Shown: one piece after another, positions 50,225-60,386 of the stretch
Numbering within the stretch: the first letter of the stretch is position 1
Layout of the letters: the number at the start of each line of letters is the position of its first letter
Assembly: GCF_016862515.1 (NCBI RefSeq)
Contig: NZ_BONC01000026.1
Span: forward strand, 41,403 to 105,402
Direction: 5' to 3'
DNA length: 64,000 nt
Source: Asanoa iriomotensis
GTDB lineage: Bacteria; Actinomycetota; Actinomycetes; Mycobacteriales; Micromonosporaceae
Made by a program: the position numbers and the translations under genes
The notes under the pieces: model-generated
Seen by the model: only the letters and a program-made list of their open reading frames with translations
Database searches by the model: none
Told to the model about the DNA's origin: nothing

Positions 50225-51520
50225 ATGAGCGTCATCAGGCGCCGCAACAGGCTGGTCGCGCTCGCCGCTGTTTCCGCTCTTGTGCTCGGCGTCGCAGCCT
50301 GTGGCAGCGACGACGGCGACAGCAGCGGCAGCACCGGCGGCAAGCCCGACAAGCTGGTCGTCGAGACCTTCGGCGAGTTCGGTTACGACGAACTCGTCAA
50401 GCAGTACGAGAAGGACACTGGCATCAAGGTCGAGCTGCGCAAGACCGCCCAGCTCAACGAATACCGCCCGAAGATCGTGCGGAGCCTGGCGACCGGCAAG
50501 GGCATCGCCGACGTCGTCGCGCTCGAAGAGGGCATCCTCAACGAATTCAAGATCAACCCCACCAACTGGGCCGACCTGACGCCGCTCGTCGCGGACCACA
50601 GCAAGGAATACCTGCAGTGGAAGTGGGAACTGGGCAAGGCCGCGGACGGCCGGCTCATCGGCCTGCCGACCGACGTCGGCAGCCTCGCCGTCTGCTACCG
50701 CTCCGACCTGTTCAAGGCGGCCGGCCTGCCGACCGAGCGGGACGCCGTCACCGCGCTGTGGCCTGACTGGGACGCCTTCATCGAGACCGGCAAGAAGTAT
50801 CGCGCCGCGACCGGCAAGGGCATGCTCGACTCGGTCACCACGGCGGCCAGCGCGGTCACGATGCAGGTCGGTGGCGACATCTTCTACGACAAGGACGACA
50901 ACATCGTCGCCGACAAGAGCGCGGCCGTGAAGCAGGCGTGGGACACGTCGCTGAAGATGGTCGACGCCAACATCACGGCGAAGACGGCGACCTGGTCTCC
51001 GGAGTGGAGCGCGGGCTTCAAGCAGGGCACCTTCGCGGCGACCTTCTGTCCTTCGTGGATGCTCGGCATCGTCCAGGACAACTCCGGCCCGGAGAACAAG
51101 GGCAAGTGGGACGTCGCCGGCGTGCCGGGCAAGTCCGGCAACTGGGGTGGCTCGTGGCTGGCGGTGCCTGAACGGGGGAAGCACAAGACCGAGGCCGCGA
51201 AGCTTGCCGAGTACCTGACCAGCGCGACCAGCCAGGTGGCGGCCTTCAAGCTCAAGGGCCCACTGCCGACCAACCTGGAGGCGCTGAAGAACCCGGAGTT
51301 CCAGTCCTACACCAACGAGTACTTCAGCGGCGCGCCGACCGGAAAGATCTTCGGCGGGAGCGTCGAGGGCATCCAGCCCGTCCACCTCGGCCCCAAGCAC
51401 CAGGCCGTGAAGGAGCAGGCGATGGAGCCCGCGCTGCGGGCCTATGAGAACGGCGAGGCCAAGGCGGCCGCAGCCTGGGACCAGTTCATCAAGGACGCCG
51501 CGACACAGGGCGCCTTCTGA
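50225..51520 (+). CDS. cebE: Cellobiose-binding lipoprotein CebE
   Basis: A 431-residue ABC-transporter sugar-binding lipoprotein. The signal peptide ends LVLGVAACGSD, with Cys as lipidation site. The mature part is a family 1 (MalE-like) sugar-binding protein: KLVVETFGEFGYDELVKQYE, VVALEEGILNEFKINPTN, GLPTDVGSLAVCYRSDLFKA and WDVAGVPGKSGNWGGSWLAV. The name is supported by the complete cebEFG-bglC-cebR order and the CebR boxes; the ligand is probably cellobiose or cellotriose. The ATG at 50225 has GAGAGGGG upstream. A hairpin follows its stop. Confidence 0.9.
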   Translation: MSVIRRRNRLVALAAVSALVLGVAACGSDDGDSSGSTGGKPDKLVVETFGEFGYDELVKQYEKDTGIKVELRKTAQLNEYRPKIVRSLATGKGIADVVALEEGILNEFKINPTNWADLTPLVADHSKEYLQWKWELGKAADGRLIGLPTDVGSLAVCYRSDLFKAAGLPTERDAVTALWPDWDAFIETGKKYRAATGKGMLDSVTTAASAVTMQVGGDIFYDKDDNIVADKSAAVKQAWDTSLKMVDANITAKTATWSPEWSAGFKQGTFAATFCPSWMLGIVQDNSGPENKGKWDVAGVPGKSGNWGGSWLAVPERGKHKTEAAKLAEYLTSATSQVAAFKLKGPLPTNLEALKNPEFQSYTNEYFSGAPTGKIFGGSVEGIQPVHLGPKHQAVKEQAMEPALRAYENGEAKAAAAWDQFIKDAATQGAF

Positions 51521-51531
51521 CGGAGCCTCCC

Positions 51532-51562
51532 GGAAGGGCCCCTTGTGCAAAGGGGCCCTTCC
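51532..51562 (+). terminator. Hairpin between cebE and cebF
   Basis: GGAAGGGCCCCTT at 51532-51544 pairs perfectly with 51550-51562 (13 bases, 5-base loop). With the permease genes downstream, it is likely a partial terminator or an RNA-stability element that raises the binding protein over the permeases. The same AAGGGGCCCTTCC palindromic core recurs at 61517-61529. Confidence 0.7.
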
Positions 51563-51586
51563 GCACGGTCGGAGAAAGGACCCAGG

Positions 51587-52552
51587 ATGGCCCTCGCCAC
51601 CCCCGCGCGCCCGGCGTCGCCCGCGCCGGCCAAGCCGCCCCGGCATCGCCCGGCCCGCGGTGCCAAGCGCGCCCGCTGGGACATGAAGTACTCGCCGTAC
51701 CTCTACATCGCACCGTTCTTCGTCATCTTCGGCATCTTCGGGTTCTATCCGATGCTCCGGACCGCCTGGATGTCGCTGCACGACTGGGATCTGATCGGCG
51801 CGCACACGTTCATCGGCTTCGACAACTACGCCGCCCTGCTCAAGGACGAGTACTTCTGGAACTCGGTGTTCAACACGCTGGGCATCTTCGTCGTCGCCAC
51901 GGTGCCGCAGCTCGTCCTCGCGCTGTTCCTCGCCAACCTGCTCAACCGCACGCGGCTGCGGGCCAAGACGCTGTTCCGGATGGCCATCTTCGTGCCCAAC
52001 ATCACCTCGGTGGCCGCGGTGGCGATCGTCTTCGCGATGCTCTTCCAGCGTGACTTCGGCGTCGCCAACTGGCTGCTCAGCCTCGTCGGCGTCGACCCGG
52101 TCGACTGGGACGCGCAGCGGTGGAGCTCGTGGACCGCGATCGCCTTCATGGTCGACTGGCGGTGGACCGGCTACAACGCCCTGATCCTGCTCGCCGGCAT
52201 GCAGGCGATCCCGCGTGACCTCTACGAGGCGGCGGCGATCGACGGTGCCAACCAGTGGCGGCAGTTCTGGCGGATCACGTTGCCGATGCTCACGCCGACG
52301 TTCGTGTTCGTCGTGCTGCTCTCGACGATCGGCGGGCTGCAGCTGTTCACCGAGCCGCTGGTGTTCGGCAACGGCAACATGCGCGGAGGTACGCAGCGGG
52401 AGTTCCAGACGGTCGCGATGTACATGTACGAGAAGGGCATCAACAGCCTCAACACGGCCGGGTACGGCGCGGCCATCGCGTGGGCGCTGTTCGTCCTCAT
52501 CGGAATCATCGCCGCGATCAACTTCGCCCTTGTCCGCCGTACCGTTAAATGA
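51587..52552 (+). CDS. cebF: Cellobiose ABC transporter permease CebF
   Basis: A 321-residue inner-membrane permease of the MalF type, with six helices. It starts with a basic, Pro-rich tail ([20 protein letters not shown]), then [20 protein letters not shown]. The EAA loop is [20 protein letters not shown]. The start is the ATG at 51587 with GGAGAAAGGA upstream; the ATG at 51545 would fall in the hairpin. No ATP-binding gene is in the operon, so a shared MsiK-type ATPase elsewhere is expected, as in Streptomyces. Confidence 0.92.
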   Translation: MALATPARPASPAPAKPPRHRPARGAKRARWDMKYSPYLYIAPFFVIFGIFGFYPMLRTAWMSLHDWDLIGAHTFIGFDNYAALLKDEYFWNSVFNTLGIFVVATVPQLVLALFLANLLNRTRLRAKTLFRMAIFVPNITSVAAVAIVFAMLFQRDFGVANWLLSLVGVDPVDWDAQRWSSWTAIAFMVDWRWTGYNALILLAGMQAIPRDLYEAAAIDGANQWRQFWRITLPMLTPTFVFVVLLSTIGGLQLFTEPLVFGNGNMRGGTQREFQTVAMYMYEKGINSLNTAGYGAAIAWALFVLIGIIAAINFALVRRTVK

Positions 52553-52563
52553 GGGAGCCCACG

Positions 52564-53402
52564 ATGGTCGCGGCCTCCGCCCGCCTCTGGAAGACCAGCC
52601 CGCTGACCTACATCGCGTTGGTCCTCGCGGTCCTGGCGTCGATCTACCCGTTCTACTACATGTTCGTCATCGCCACCCGCAGCCTGGACGCCATCAACTC
52701 GGTGCCGCCGCCGTTCACGCCCGGCAGCGCGTTCGGCGACAACTTCCAGCGCGTGCTCGACAACGACGCCGCCAACTTCGTCAAGGGCCTCGTCAACTCG
52801 GTCATCGTGTCCACAGTGGTCACCGTCGCCGTCGTGCTGACCGGCACGCTGGCCGGGTTCGCGTTCGCCAAGCTGCGCTTCCGAGGTCGCGGCGGCCTGC
52901 TGCTGTTCATCATCGTGACGATGATGGTGCCGACCCAGCTCGGCCTCATCCCGCTCTGGGGAATGATGCAGGACCTGGGCTGGTACGACACCCTCTACGC
53001 GGTCACCGTGCCGTTCCTGGTCACGGCGTTCGGTGTGTTCATGATGCGCCAGTACGCGATGCAGGCGGTCTCCGACGAGCTGATCGAGGCGGCGCGGGTC
53101 GACGGCTGCAGCACGTTCCGGATCTACTGGAACGTCGTGCTGCCGGCGCTGCGCCCGGCCGCCGCGGTGCTCGGCCTGCTGACCTTCATGGACACCTGGA
53201 ACCAGTTCCTCTGGCCGTACGCGGTGCTGACCAACGACAACCCGACGCTGCAGGTCTCGCTCGCGTTCCTGTCCTACGCCTACTACACCGACTACGCGCA
53301 GGTCTTCGCCGCGACGGCGGTCGGGACCGTGCCGCTGCTCCTCGTGTTCATTTTCTTCGGCCGCCAGATCATCGGCGGCATCATGGAAGGCGCCGTCAAG
53401 TC

Positions 53403-53406
<4 letters not shown>
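52564..53406 (+). CDS. cebG: Cellobiose ABC transporter permease CebG
   Basis: A 280-residue permease of the MalG type with six helices: [40 protein letters not shown], and the EAA loop [20 protein letters not shown]. The start was put at the ATG at 52564, which has AGGGAG six bases upstream; the ATG at 52549 overlaps the cebF stop but has no good site. It ends in a GTGA overlap with bglC. Confidence 0.92.
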
Positions 53407-54770
<1,364 letters not shown>

Positions 54771-54803
54771 GGCGCGGTGTCCGGCCGGCGGAGGAGCGAG
54801 AAG

Positions 54804-55850
54804 ATGACGACCCAGCGCACCAGGTCCCTCGGCCGCCCCACCCTCGACGCGGTCGCCGCGCGGGCCGGGGTCGGCCGGGGCACGGTCTCCCGGGTGGTCA
54901 ACGGCTCACCACAGGTCAGCCCCGAGGCGCGGGCGGCGGTGCAGGCGGCGATCGCGGAACTCGGCTACGTGCCCAACCGCGCGGCCCGGGCCCTGGTCAC
55001 CCAGCGGACCGACTCGGTCGCCCTGGTCGTCTCGGAGTCCGAGGAACGGGTCTTCACCGAGCCGTTCTTCGCGGCCATCGTCCGCGGGGTCAGCTCGGGG
55101 CTGATCGACACGTCGATGCAGCTCTGGCTGGCGATGGCCCAGTCGCCGGCGGAGCGCGAGCGGATCGAGCACCATCTGACCAACCAGCACATCGACGGGG
55201 TGCTGTTGCTGTCGTTGCACGACGCCGACCCGCTGCCGACGCTGCTGGAGCAGCGCGGCCTGCCGGCGGTGCTGGGCGGGCGGCCGGCGCGGATGCTGCA
55301 GCCGGACGCGCAGGAGGCCTACTACGTCGACATGGACAACGCGGGTGGCGCGCGGCAGGCGATGGAATACCTGTTCGGCCGGGGCCGCCGCCGGGTCGCC
55401 ACCATCGCGGGGCCGCAGGACATGGGCGCCGGGGTTACCCGGTTGGCGGGCTACCGCCAGGCGATCGAGGCCACGGGCGCCACGGTCGACGAGAAACTGA
55501 TCGCGTACGGCGACTTCAGCGAGGCCAGCGGCACGGCGGCGATGCGCCAACTGCTCGCCGACAACCCGGACGTGGACGCGGTGTTCGCGGCGTCGGACCC
55601 GATGGCGTACGGCGCGGTCCGCGCGCTGCAGGAAGCCGGCCGCCGCATCCCGGACGACGTGGCGGTGGTGGGCTTCGACGACGCCCCGATCGCCCGCCAG
55701 TCGAACCCGCCGCTGACCACGGTCCACCAGCCGATCGAAGAGATGGGCCGCGAAATGGCCCGGCTGCTGGTGTCCCGGATCCGCCGGGAAGAGATCGCCC
55801 AGCCCCACGTCCTCCTGGACACCTGGCTCGTCGAACGCGAAACCGCCTAA
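54804..55850 (+). CDS. cebR: LacI-family repressor CebR
   Basis: A 348-residue LacI/GalR regulator. The N-terminal helix-turn-helix and hinge are PTLDAVAARAGVGRGTVSRV and VNGSPQVSPEARAAVQAAIA with the hinge NRAARALVTQ. The periplasmic-binding-like sensor domain follows, with DVAVVGFDDAPIARQSNPPL. The start is the ATG at 54804 behind GGAGGAG. It should bind the three TGGGAGCGCTCCCA-like boxes upstream of cebE and be released by cellobiose. It is the last gene of its own target operon, so it is subject to feedback. Confidence 0.9.
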   Translation: MTTQRTRSLGRPTLDAVAARAGVGRGTVSRVVNGSPQVSPEARAAVQAAIAELGYVPNRAARALVTQRTDSVALVVSESEERVFTEPFFAAIVRGVSSGLIDTSMQLWLAMAQSPAERERIEHHLTNQHIDGVLLLSLHDADPLPTLLEQRGLPAVLGGRPARMLQPDAQEAYYVDMDNAGGARQAMEYLFGRGRRRVATIAGPQDMGAGVTRLAGYRQAIEATGATVDEKLIAYGDFSEASGTAAMRQLLADNPDVDAVFAASDPMAYGAVRALQEAGRRIPDDVAVVGFDDAPIARQSNPPLTTVHQPIEEMGREMARLLVSRIRREEIAQPHVLLDTWLVERETA

Positions 55851-55859
55851 CCTCGTCCA

Positions 55860-56651
55860 ATGGTGACGGCGTTGTGCGTTCCGCAGTGGCAGGGTTCTAG
55901 TGCGGCGGGGGCGCGGCGGCTGGCCGTCGGTGCGGGGCGCACCGCTTCGTTGGTGGCGGCGGACGCCGTGGTGACGGTGCCCGTACGCGCTGATCCCGGC
56001 GCTTTCGACCTGGGTGTCAAAGCACTCGACGTGCTGGTCGCCAACCTGGACCTGACCCGGGCCGCGCTGGCCGGGATCGACGGTCCGGTCTTCACCGCGG
56101 GCGGCGAGTGCGGCGTGGACCTGGCCCCCATCGCGCGAGCGCGGGCCCGCCACGGCGACGACCTCACGGTGCTGTGGTTCGACGCGCACCCCGACCTCTA
56201 CACGCCGCAGACGCTGCCGTCGGGGTCGTTCCACGGAATGGTTCTGCGCACGCTGCTGGGCGACGGCCCGGCACCGCTGGTCCCGGCCGATCCGCTGCGC
56301 CCGGAGCAGGTGGTCCTCGCGGGCATCCGGGCCGGCGACCCGAGCGAGTACGACTATCTGGAACGCTCCGGCGTCCGCGGCTACGGCGTCGCCGACCTGG
56401 AGCGGGCGGTCGAGGGCGTGTCCGGTCCGGTCTACGTCCACGTGGACCTGGACGTCCTGGATCCCGGAGCGTTCGCGTCGGTCGGCTACCCGGAGCCGGA
56501 CGGCGTCGCACCCGACCGCCTGGCCGCCCTGCTGGCGAGCCTCGACAACGTGGTCGGCGCCGCCATCACCGAACACGCCCCACCCGACGACACCACCGAC
56601 CAGGCCGAGGCGGACGTCATCCGCGGCCTGGCCGCCGCGATCCGGCTCTGA
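55860..56651 (+). CDS. Arginase/agmatinase-family (ureohydrolase) protein
   Basis: A 263-residue ureohydrolase fold. The second metal motif is VLWFDAHPDLYTPQTL (D-x-H-x-D), and the third is PVYVHVDLDVLDPGAFAS (D-x-D-x3-D). The first motif, normally GGDHS, reads VFTAGGECGVDLAPI, with Cys in place of the His ligand; SGSFHGMVLRTLLG replaces the usual SxHG loop. A related actinobacterial subgroup keeps GGDC there. The substrate may not be arginine. The start is the ATG at 55860, nine bases after the cebR stop; cotranscription is possible without a functional link. Confidence 0.85.
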   Translation: MVTALCVPQWQGSSAAGARRLAVGAGRTASLVAADAVVTVPVRADPGAFDLGVKALDVLVANLDLTRAALAGIDGPVFTAGGECGVDLAPIARARARHGDDLTVLWFDAHPDLYTPQTLPSGSFHGMVLRTLLGDGPAPLVPADPLRPEQVVLAGIRAGDPSEYDYLERSGVRGYGVADLERAVEGVSGPVYVHVDLDVLDPGAFASVGYPEPDGVAPDRLAALLASLDNVVGAAITEHAPPDDTTDQAEADVIRGLAAAIRL

Positions 56652-56658
56652 CCACTGA

Positions 56659-57243
56659 TCAGCGCTGGGCCTGCCACTCCTCCGCCAGCATCGCGAAGTC
56701 GAGCTCTGTGCTCCACTCGCCCTTGAACCACTCGTTCCGCACCAGCCGGGCCTCCTCGCGCATGCCGAGGCGGCGCAGGACCTTGGCCGACGGCTTGTTG
56801 CGTTCGTCGATCCGGCCGATGATGCGGTGCAGGCCCAGGTCCTCGAAGCCGAGCTTCAGCAGGGCGCGGGCCGCCTCCGTCGCGTACCCGTTGCCCTCGA
56901 ACGACGGGTTGACGACGTAGCCGATCTCGCCGCCGCGGTGTGCCCGGCTGTGGAAGAACAGCACCACGTCGCCGACGAGTTCGCCCGTGGTGGCCAGCTC
57001 GATGCCGAGCGTGAGGGCCTGGCCCTCGTCGGTCAGCGTCGTGACGGACCACATCCCCGCCAACCGGTCCGCGATCACCGCCTTGTCCATCGGGGCGAAC
57101 GGAACATATCGGCACACCTCGGGGAGGCTGCGGTAGGCGAGCAGGGCGTCGGTGTCGGCTGCGGTCAGCGGGCGCAGGTGCAGGCGTTCGGTCCGGACGG
57201 GGTACTTCGGGTGCAGTGAAAGATCGTCAACCACGCCGCCCAT
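56659..57243 (-). CDS. RimJ/RimL-like GNAT acetyltransferase
   Basis: A 194-residue acetyltransferase of the RimJ/RimL/SpeG-like group. The substrate end begins YPVRTERLHLRPLTAADTDA. The acetyl-CoA region is IGYVVNPSFEGNGYATEAAR and the last strand is KVLRRLGMREEARLVRNEWF. Probably acts on a protein N-terminus or a small molecule; not determinable. The start is the ATG at 57243. It converges on the arginase-family gene with seven bases between stops. Confidence 0.9.
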   Translation of the reverse strand: MGGVVDDLSLHPKYPVRTERLHLRPLTAADTDALLAYRSLPEVCRYVPFAPMDKAVIADRLAGMWSVTTLTDEGQALTLGIELATTGELVGDVVLFFHSRAHRGGEIGYVVNPSFEGNGYATEAARALLKLGFEDLGLHRIIGRIDERNKPSAKVLRRLGMREEARLVRNEWFKGEWSTELDFAMLAEEWQAQR

Positions 57244-57267
57244 CGTGCCAATCGTGAGCCAGGCTCG

Positions 57268-58482
57268 CTAACCCACCGACCACTTCCGCAGCTCGCGGCG
57301 GGCCAGCGACGCCCGGTGCACCTCGTCGGGGCCGTCCGCGAGGCGCAGCGTGCGGGCCGCCGTCCAGAGCGCCGCCAGCGGCGTGTCCTGGCTGACCCCG
57401 GCCGCGCCGTGCGCCTGGATCGCCTTGTCGATCACCCACTCGGCCATCGCCGGCGTCGCGATCTTGATCGCCTGGATCTCGGTGTGCGCGCCCTTGTTGC
57501 CGACCGTGTCCATCAGCCACGCGGTCTTCAGCACCAGCAGCCGGGCCTGCTCGATCCGGACCCGCGACTCCGCGATCCAGTCGCGCACCACGCCCTGCTC
57601 CGCCAGCGGCTTGCCGAACGCCTGGCGCGCCGCCACGCGCCCGCAGAGCAGCTCCAGCGCCCGCTCCGCCATGCCGATCAGGCGCATGCAGTGGTGGATC
57701 CGGCCCGGGCCGAGGCGCGCCTGCGCGATGCCGAAGCCGTCGCCCTCCGCGGCGATCAAATTATCCGCGGGTACGCGTACCCCCTCGAAGCTGATCTCCG
57801 CGTGCCCCCCGTGCGCGCCGTCGGTGAAACCGAAGACGGTCATCCCACGGAGCACCGTCACACCGGGCGTCGACCGCGGCACGAGGATCATGCTCTGCTG
57901 CTTGTGCCGTTCAGCGCCCGGATCCGTCTTGCCCATCACGATGAAGATCTCGCAGCGCGGGTCCATCGCGCCCGACGACCACCACTTGCGGCCGTCGATC
58001 ACGTAGGAGTCGCCGTCGCGGCGGATCGTGGTGGCAATGTTCGTCGCGTCGGAGGAGGCCACGTCGGGCTCGGTCATGCAGAACGCCGAGCGGATCGTGC
58101 CCTCGAGCAGCGGGGTGAGCCAGCGGGCCTGCTGCTCCGGCGAGCCGAACTCGGCCAGCAACTCCATGTTGCCGGTGTCGGGCGCGGCGCAGTTGAGCGC
58201 CTCCGGCGCCAGGTGGGGGCTGCGGCCCAGCAACTCGGCCAGCGGCGCGTACTGCAGGTTGGACAGGCCCGCGCCGCGGGAACCCGGCAGGAACAGGTTC
58301 CACAGGCCGCGCCGACGGGCCTCGGCCTTGAGCTCGTCGACCACCGGCGGGCGCGTCCACGGGTTCTCCGCCTGCGCGAACTGCTCCGCGAAGACCGGCT
58401 CGGCCGGGTAGACGTGCTCGATCAGGAAGTCGTTGACCGCCTCGTGCAGTTCGCCGGTGCGTTGGTCGAAGCCGAAGTCCAT
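57268..58482 (-). CDS. Acyl-CoA dehydrogenase, ACAD10/11-like
   Basis: A 404-residue FAD-dependent acyl-CoA dehydrogenase. The N-terminal helical domain is [20 protein letters not shown], the middle strand [20 protein letters not shown], and the FAD region [20 protein letters not shown]. The C-terminal helices have [20 protein letters not shown]. Its closest pattern is that of FadE/ACAD11 C-terminal halves, and the gene starts one base into the stop of the kinase-like gene (TGATG). In animals the same two domains are fused as ACAD10/ACAD11 and degrade 4-hydroxy fatty acids via a phospho-intermediate. Start: ATG at 58482. Confidence 0.9.
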   Translation of the reverse strand: MDFGFDQRTGELHEAVNDFLIEHVYPAEPVFAEQFAQAENPWTRPPVVDELKAEARRRGLWNLFLPGSRGAGLSNLQYAPLAELLGRSPHLAPEALNCAAPDTGNMELLAEFGSPEQQARWLTPLLEGTIRSAFCMTEPDVASSDATNIATTIRRDGDSYVIDGRKWWSSGAMDPRCEIFIVMGKTDPGAERHKQQSMILVPRSTPGVTVLRGMTVFGFTDGAHGGHAEISFEGVRVPADNLIAAEGDGFGIAQARLGPGRIHHCMRLIGMAERALELLCGRVAARQAFGKPLAEQGVVRDWIAESRVRIEQARLLVLKTAWLMDTVGNKGAHTEIQAIKIATPAMAEWVIDKAIQAHGAAGVSQDTPLAALWTAARTLRLADGPDEVHRASLARRELRKWSVG

Positions 58483-59510
58483 CAGCCCTCCACGGATGCG
58501 ATTGCGGCGAGACCGTGCGCGGTGAGCGGCCCGGCCATCTCGGCGAACCGCTCGAAGCCCGCGCCAACGGTCTGGCCGAGCGTGTACCGGTAGTAGATGC
58601 CTTCCGAGATCACCGCGAGCTTGAAACAGCCCAGTGCCACGTGCCAGTCAAGCGGGCCGACGTCGACGCCGCCGGCGGCCACGTACCGCTCGATCAGGTC
58701 GGCTCCGCTCGGGAAGCCGGCCCGCGGGCCGAGGCCGGTGGAGACGACGCCGGCGGCGCCGGCCGCGGCCGGACCGCCGAGCACGTCCCAGTAGGTCAGC
58801 AGGAGGCCCAGGTCGGCGAGCGGGTCACCGAGCGTGGCCATCTCCCAGTCGAGCACCGCCCGGATCGCGCTGCCGTCGGGCGCGACGATCAGGTTGTCGA
58901 GCCGGTAGTCGCCGTGCACGATCGCACCGGGCCCGGTCGGTGCCGGGATGGTCGCCGCGAGCCGGTCGCGCAGCGCGTCGACCTCGGGCAGCGGGCGGCT
59001 GCGCGACTTGTCGAGCTGGGCGCTCCACCGCTTGACCTGGCGGGCAAGGTAGCCGTCGGGCCGGCCGAAGTCGCCCAGCCCCACCTCGTCGGGCTTCACG
59101 GAGTGCAGCGCCGCGAGGGTGTCCATCATGGTGTGCGCGAGGTCGCGGCGCCGGCCCGCACCCAGCGGATCGGTCTGGTCCGCGCTGCGGAACACCGTGC
59201 CCTCGACCCGTTGCATCAGATAGAACGGCGCGCCGATGACCGTCTCGTCAGGACAGAACCGGACCGCCTGCGGCACGGGGACCGGGGTCTGCGCCAGCGC
59301 GGAGATCACCCGGAACTCGCGACCCATGTCGTGCGCGGTGGCCAGCACGTGGCCGAGCGGCGGCCGGCGCAGCACGAGATCGTCGCCGCCCGCGACCAGG
59401 TGGTAGGTGAGGTTGGACCGACCGCCGGGGATCAGGGTGGCGGCCACCGGGGTGCCCAGGTAGCCGGACAGACTACGCAGATCGAGCCCAGCCGGCCCCT
59501 CCTCGGTCAT
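58482..59510 (-). CDS. Phosphotransferase (APH-fold), ACAD10/11-kinase-like
   Basis: A 342-residue kinase of the aminoglycoside-phosphotransferase fold, in the subgroup next to acyl-CoA dehydrogenases. Glycine/Lys-replacing loop: [20 protein letters not shown]; the hinge region is [20 protein letters not shown]. The catalytic loop is [18 protein letters not shown] (H-x-D-x4-N) and the metal Asp is in [19 protein letters not shown]. It likely phosphorylates a hydroxyacyl-CoA, not a drug. The ATG at 59510 was chosen because a -10/-35 pair places transcription start at that A (leaderless). Confidence 0.87.
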   Translation of the reverse strand: MTEEGPAGLDLRSLSGYLGTPVAATLIPGGRSNLTYHLVAGGDDLVLRRPPLGHVLATAHDMGREFRVISALAQTPVPVPQAVRFCPDETVIGAPFYLMQRVEGTVFRSADQTDPLGAGRRRDLAHTMMDTLAALHSVKPDEVGLGDFGRPDGYLARQVKRWSAQLDKSRSRPLPEVDALRDRLAATIPAPTGPGAIVHGDYRLDNLIVAPDGSAIRAVLDWEMATLGDPLADLGLLLTYWDVLGGPAAAGAAGVVSTGLGPRAGFPSGADLIERYVAAGGVDVGPLDWHVALGCFKLAVISEGIYYRYTLGQTVGAGFERFAEMAGPLTAHGLAAIASVEG

Positions 59511-59545
59511 CTGAACAGTTGAGGGCACGGCGTTCACAGTGTCAA
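59511..59545 (-). promoter_or_regulatory. Leaderless promoter of the kinase-acyl-CoA dehydrogenase operon
   Basis: On the minus strand, -35 TTGACA at 59545-59540 and -10 TCAACT at 59522-59517 are separated by 17 bases. Six bases then lead to the ATG at 59510. The -35 is a perfect consensus. A message starting at the ATG would have no ribosome site, in line with the absence of one upstream. Confidence 0.65.
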
Positions 59546-59636
59546 GCCGAGGTTGTAGCGGTCGAGACATGGCGCGGCAACAGGGACGAAATGGTCACCC
59601 GGCAACCTGGTCATCACGCGAGCGAGGGAGACGGGG

Positions 59637-60359
59637 ATGTTGTTGCGGGTACGGGTGACCCTGCCAGACCGCCCCGGGGCGCTCGGCCAGGTGGCGCGCA
59701 CGCTGGGCGTCGCCGGTGCCGACATCGTCCAGGTGGTCGTGCTGGAACGGCTGGGTGGCCGGGCCGTCGACGACTTCACCGTCGTGTGGCCGGGCAGCTC
59801 ACGGCTGGAGCGGCTGCACGCCGGGCTGGGCGCCATCCCGGGCGTGCACATCGACGGCATCTGGCGGGCGATCGGCGCGCCCACCAGCAGCGGTCACGAT
59901 GCCGAGCTGCTCGCCCAACTCGCCGCCAACCCGGCCGACGGCCTGGCCACCCTGGTCGACGCCGTGCCGGGGTTGCTAGCCGCGGATTGGGCAGCCGCCG
60001 CGGTGGTGCCGGCCGACTGGGCGGCGCGGGCACGTCCTTCGGCCGGCTCGGTGGCAACGGGTACGGCTCCGGCGGTCGCCTGCGCGAGCTGGCGGGCGCC
60101 GGAGCCACCCCGGCTGCCGGAGGTCACACCCCTGCGGGCGCGACCGTTCGACGGTCTCGACGGCATCCGCTACGCCGTGGCGCCGTTCGGCCGGGCGGGC
60201 CTCGTGCTGGTGGCCGCCCGCACGGACGGTGACGAGCTGCCCGCCGCCGCGTTCCACGTCAGCGAGGTCGACCGGATGGCGCAGTTGGTCCGCGCCGCCG
60301 CGGTGATCCTCGGTGACCGGCTCGACCTGGTCTCCGCGCCGCCGGTCGCGGCGGCCTGA
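59637..60359 (+). CDS. ACT-domain protein
   Basis: A 240-residue protein with one clear ACT domain at the start: RVRVTLPDRPGALGQVARTL then GVAGADIVQVVVLERLGGRA. ACT domains bind amino acids. The remainder is Ala-rich and helical with a second alpha/beta segment (PFDGLDGIRYAVAPFGRAGL) that may be a degenerate repeat. The start is the ATG at 59637. It ends 27 bases before the ACT-GNAT gene in the same direction, and the DRPGALG/DDRPGFLSVL starts of the two proteins are alike, so they probably arose by duplication and may form a complex. Confidence 0.83.
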   Translation: MLLRVRVTLPDRPGALGQVARTLGVAGADIVQVVVLERLGGRAVDDFTVVWPGSSRLERLHAGLGAIPGVHIDGIWRAIGAPTSSGHDAELLAQLAANPADGLATLVDAVPGLLAADWAAAAVVPADWAARARPSAGSVATGTAPAVACASWRAPEPPRLPEVTPLRARPFDGLDGIRYAVAPFGRAGLVLVAARTDGDELPAAAFHVSEVDRMAQLVRAAAVILGDRLDLVSAPPVAAA

Positions 60360-60386
60360 TCTCGAAAGATTGGAAAGGAGGACGGC

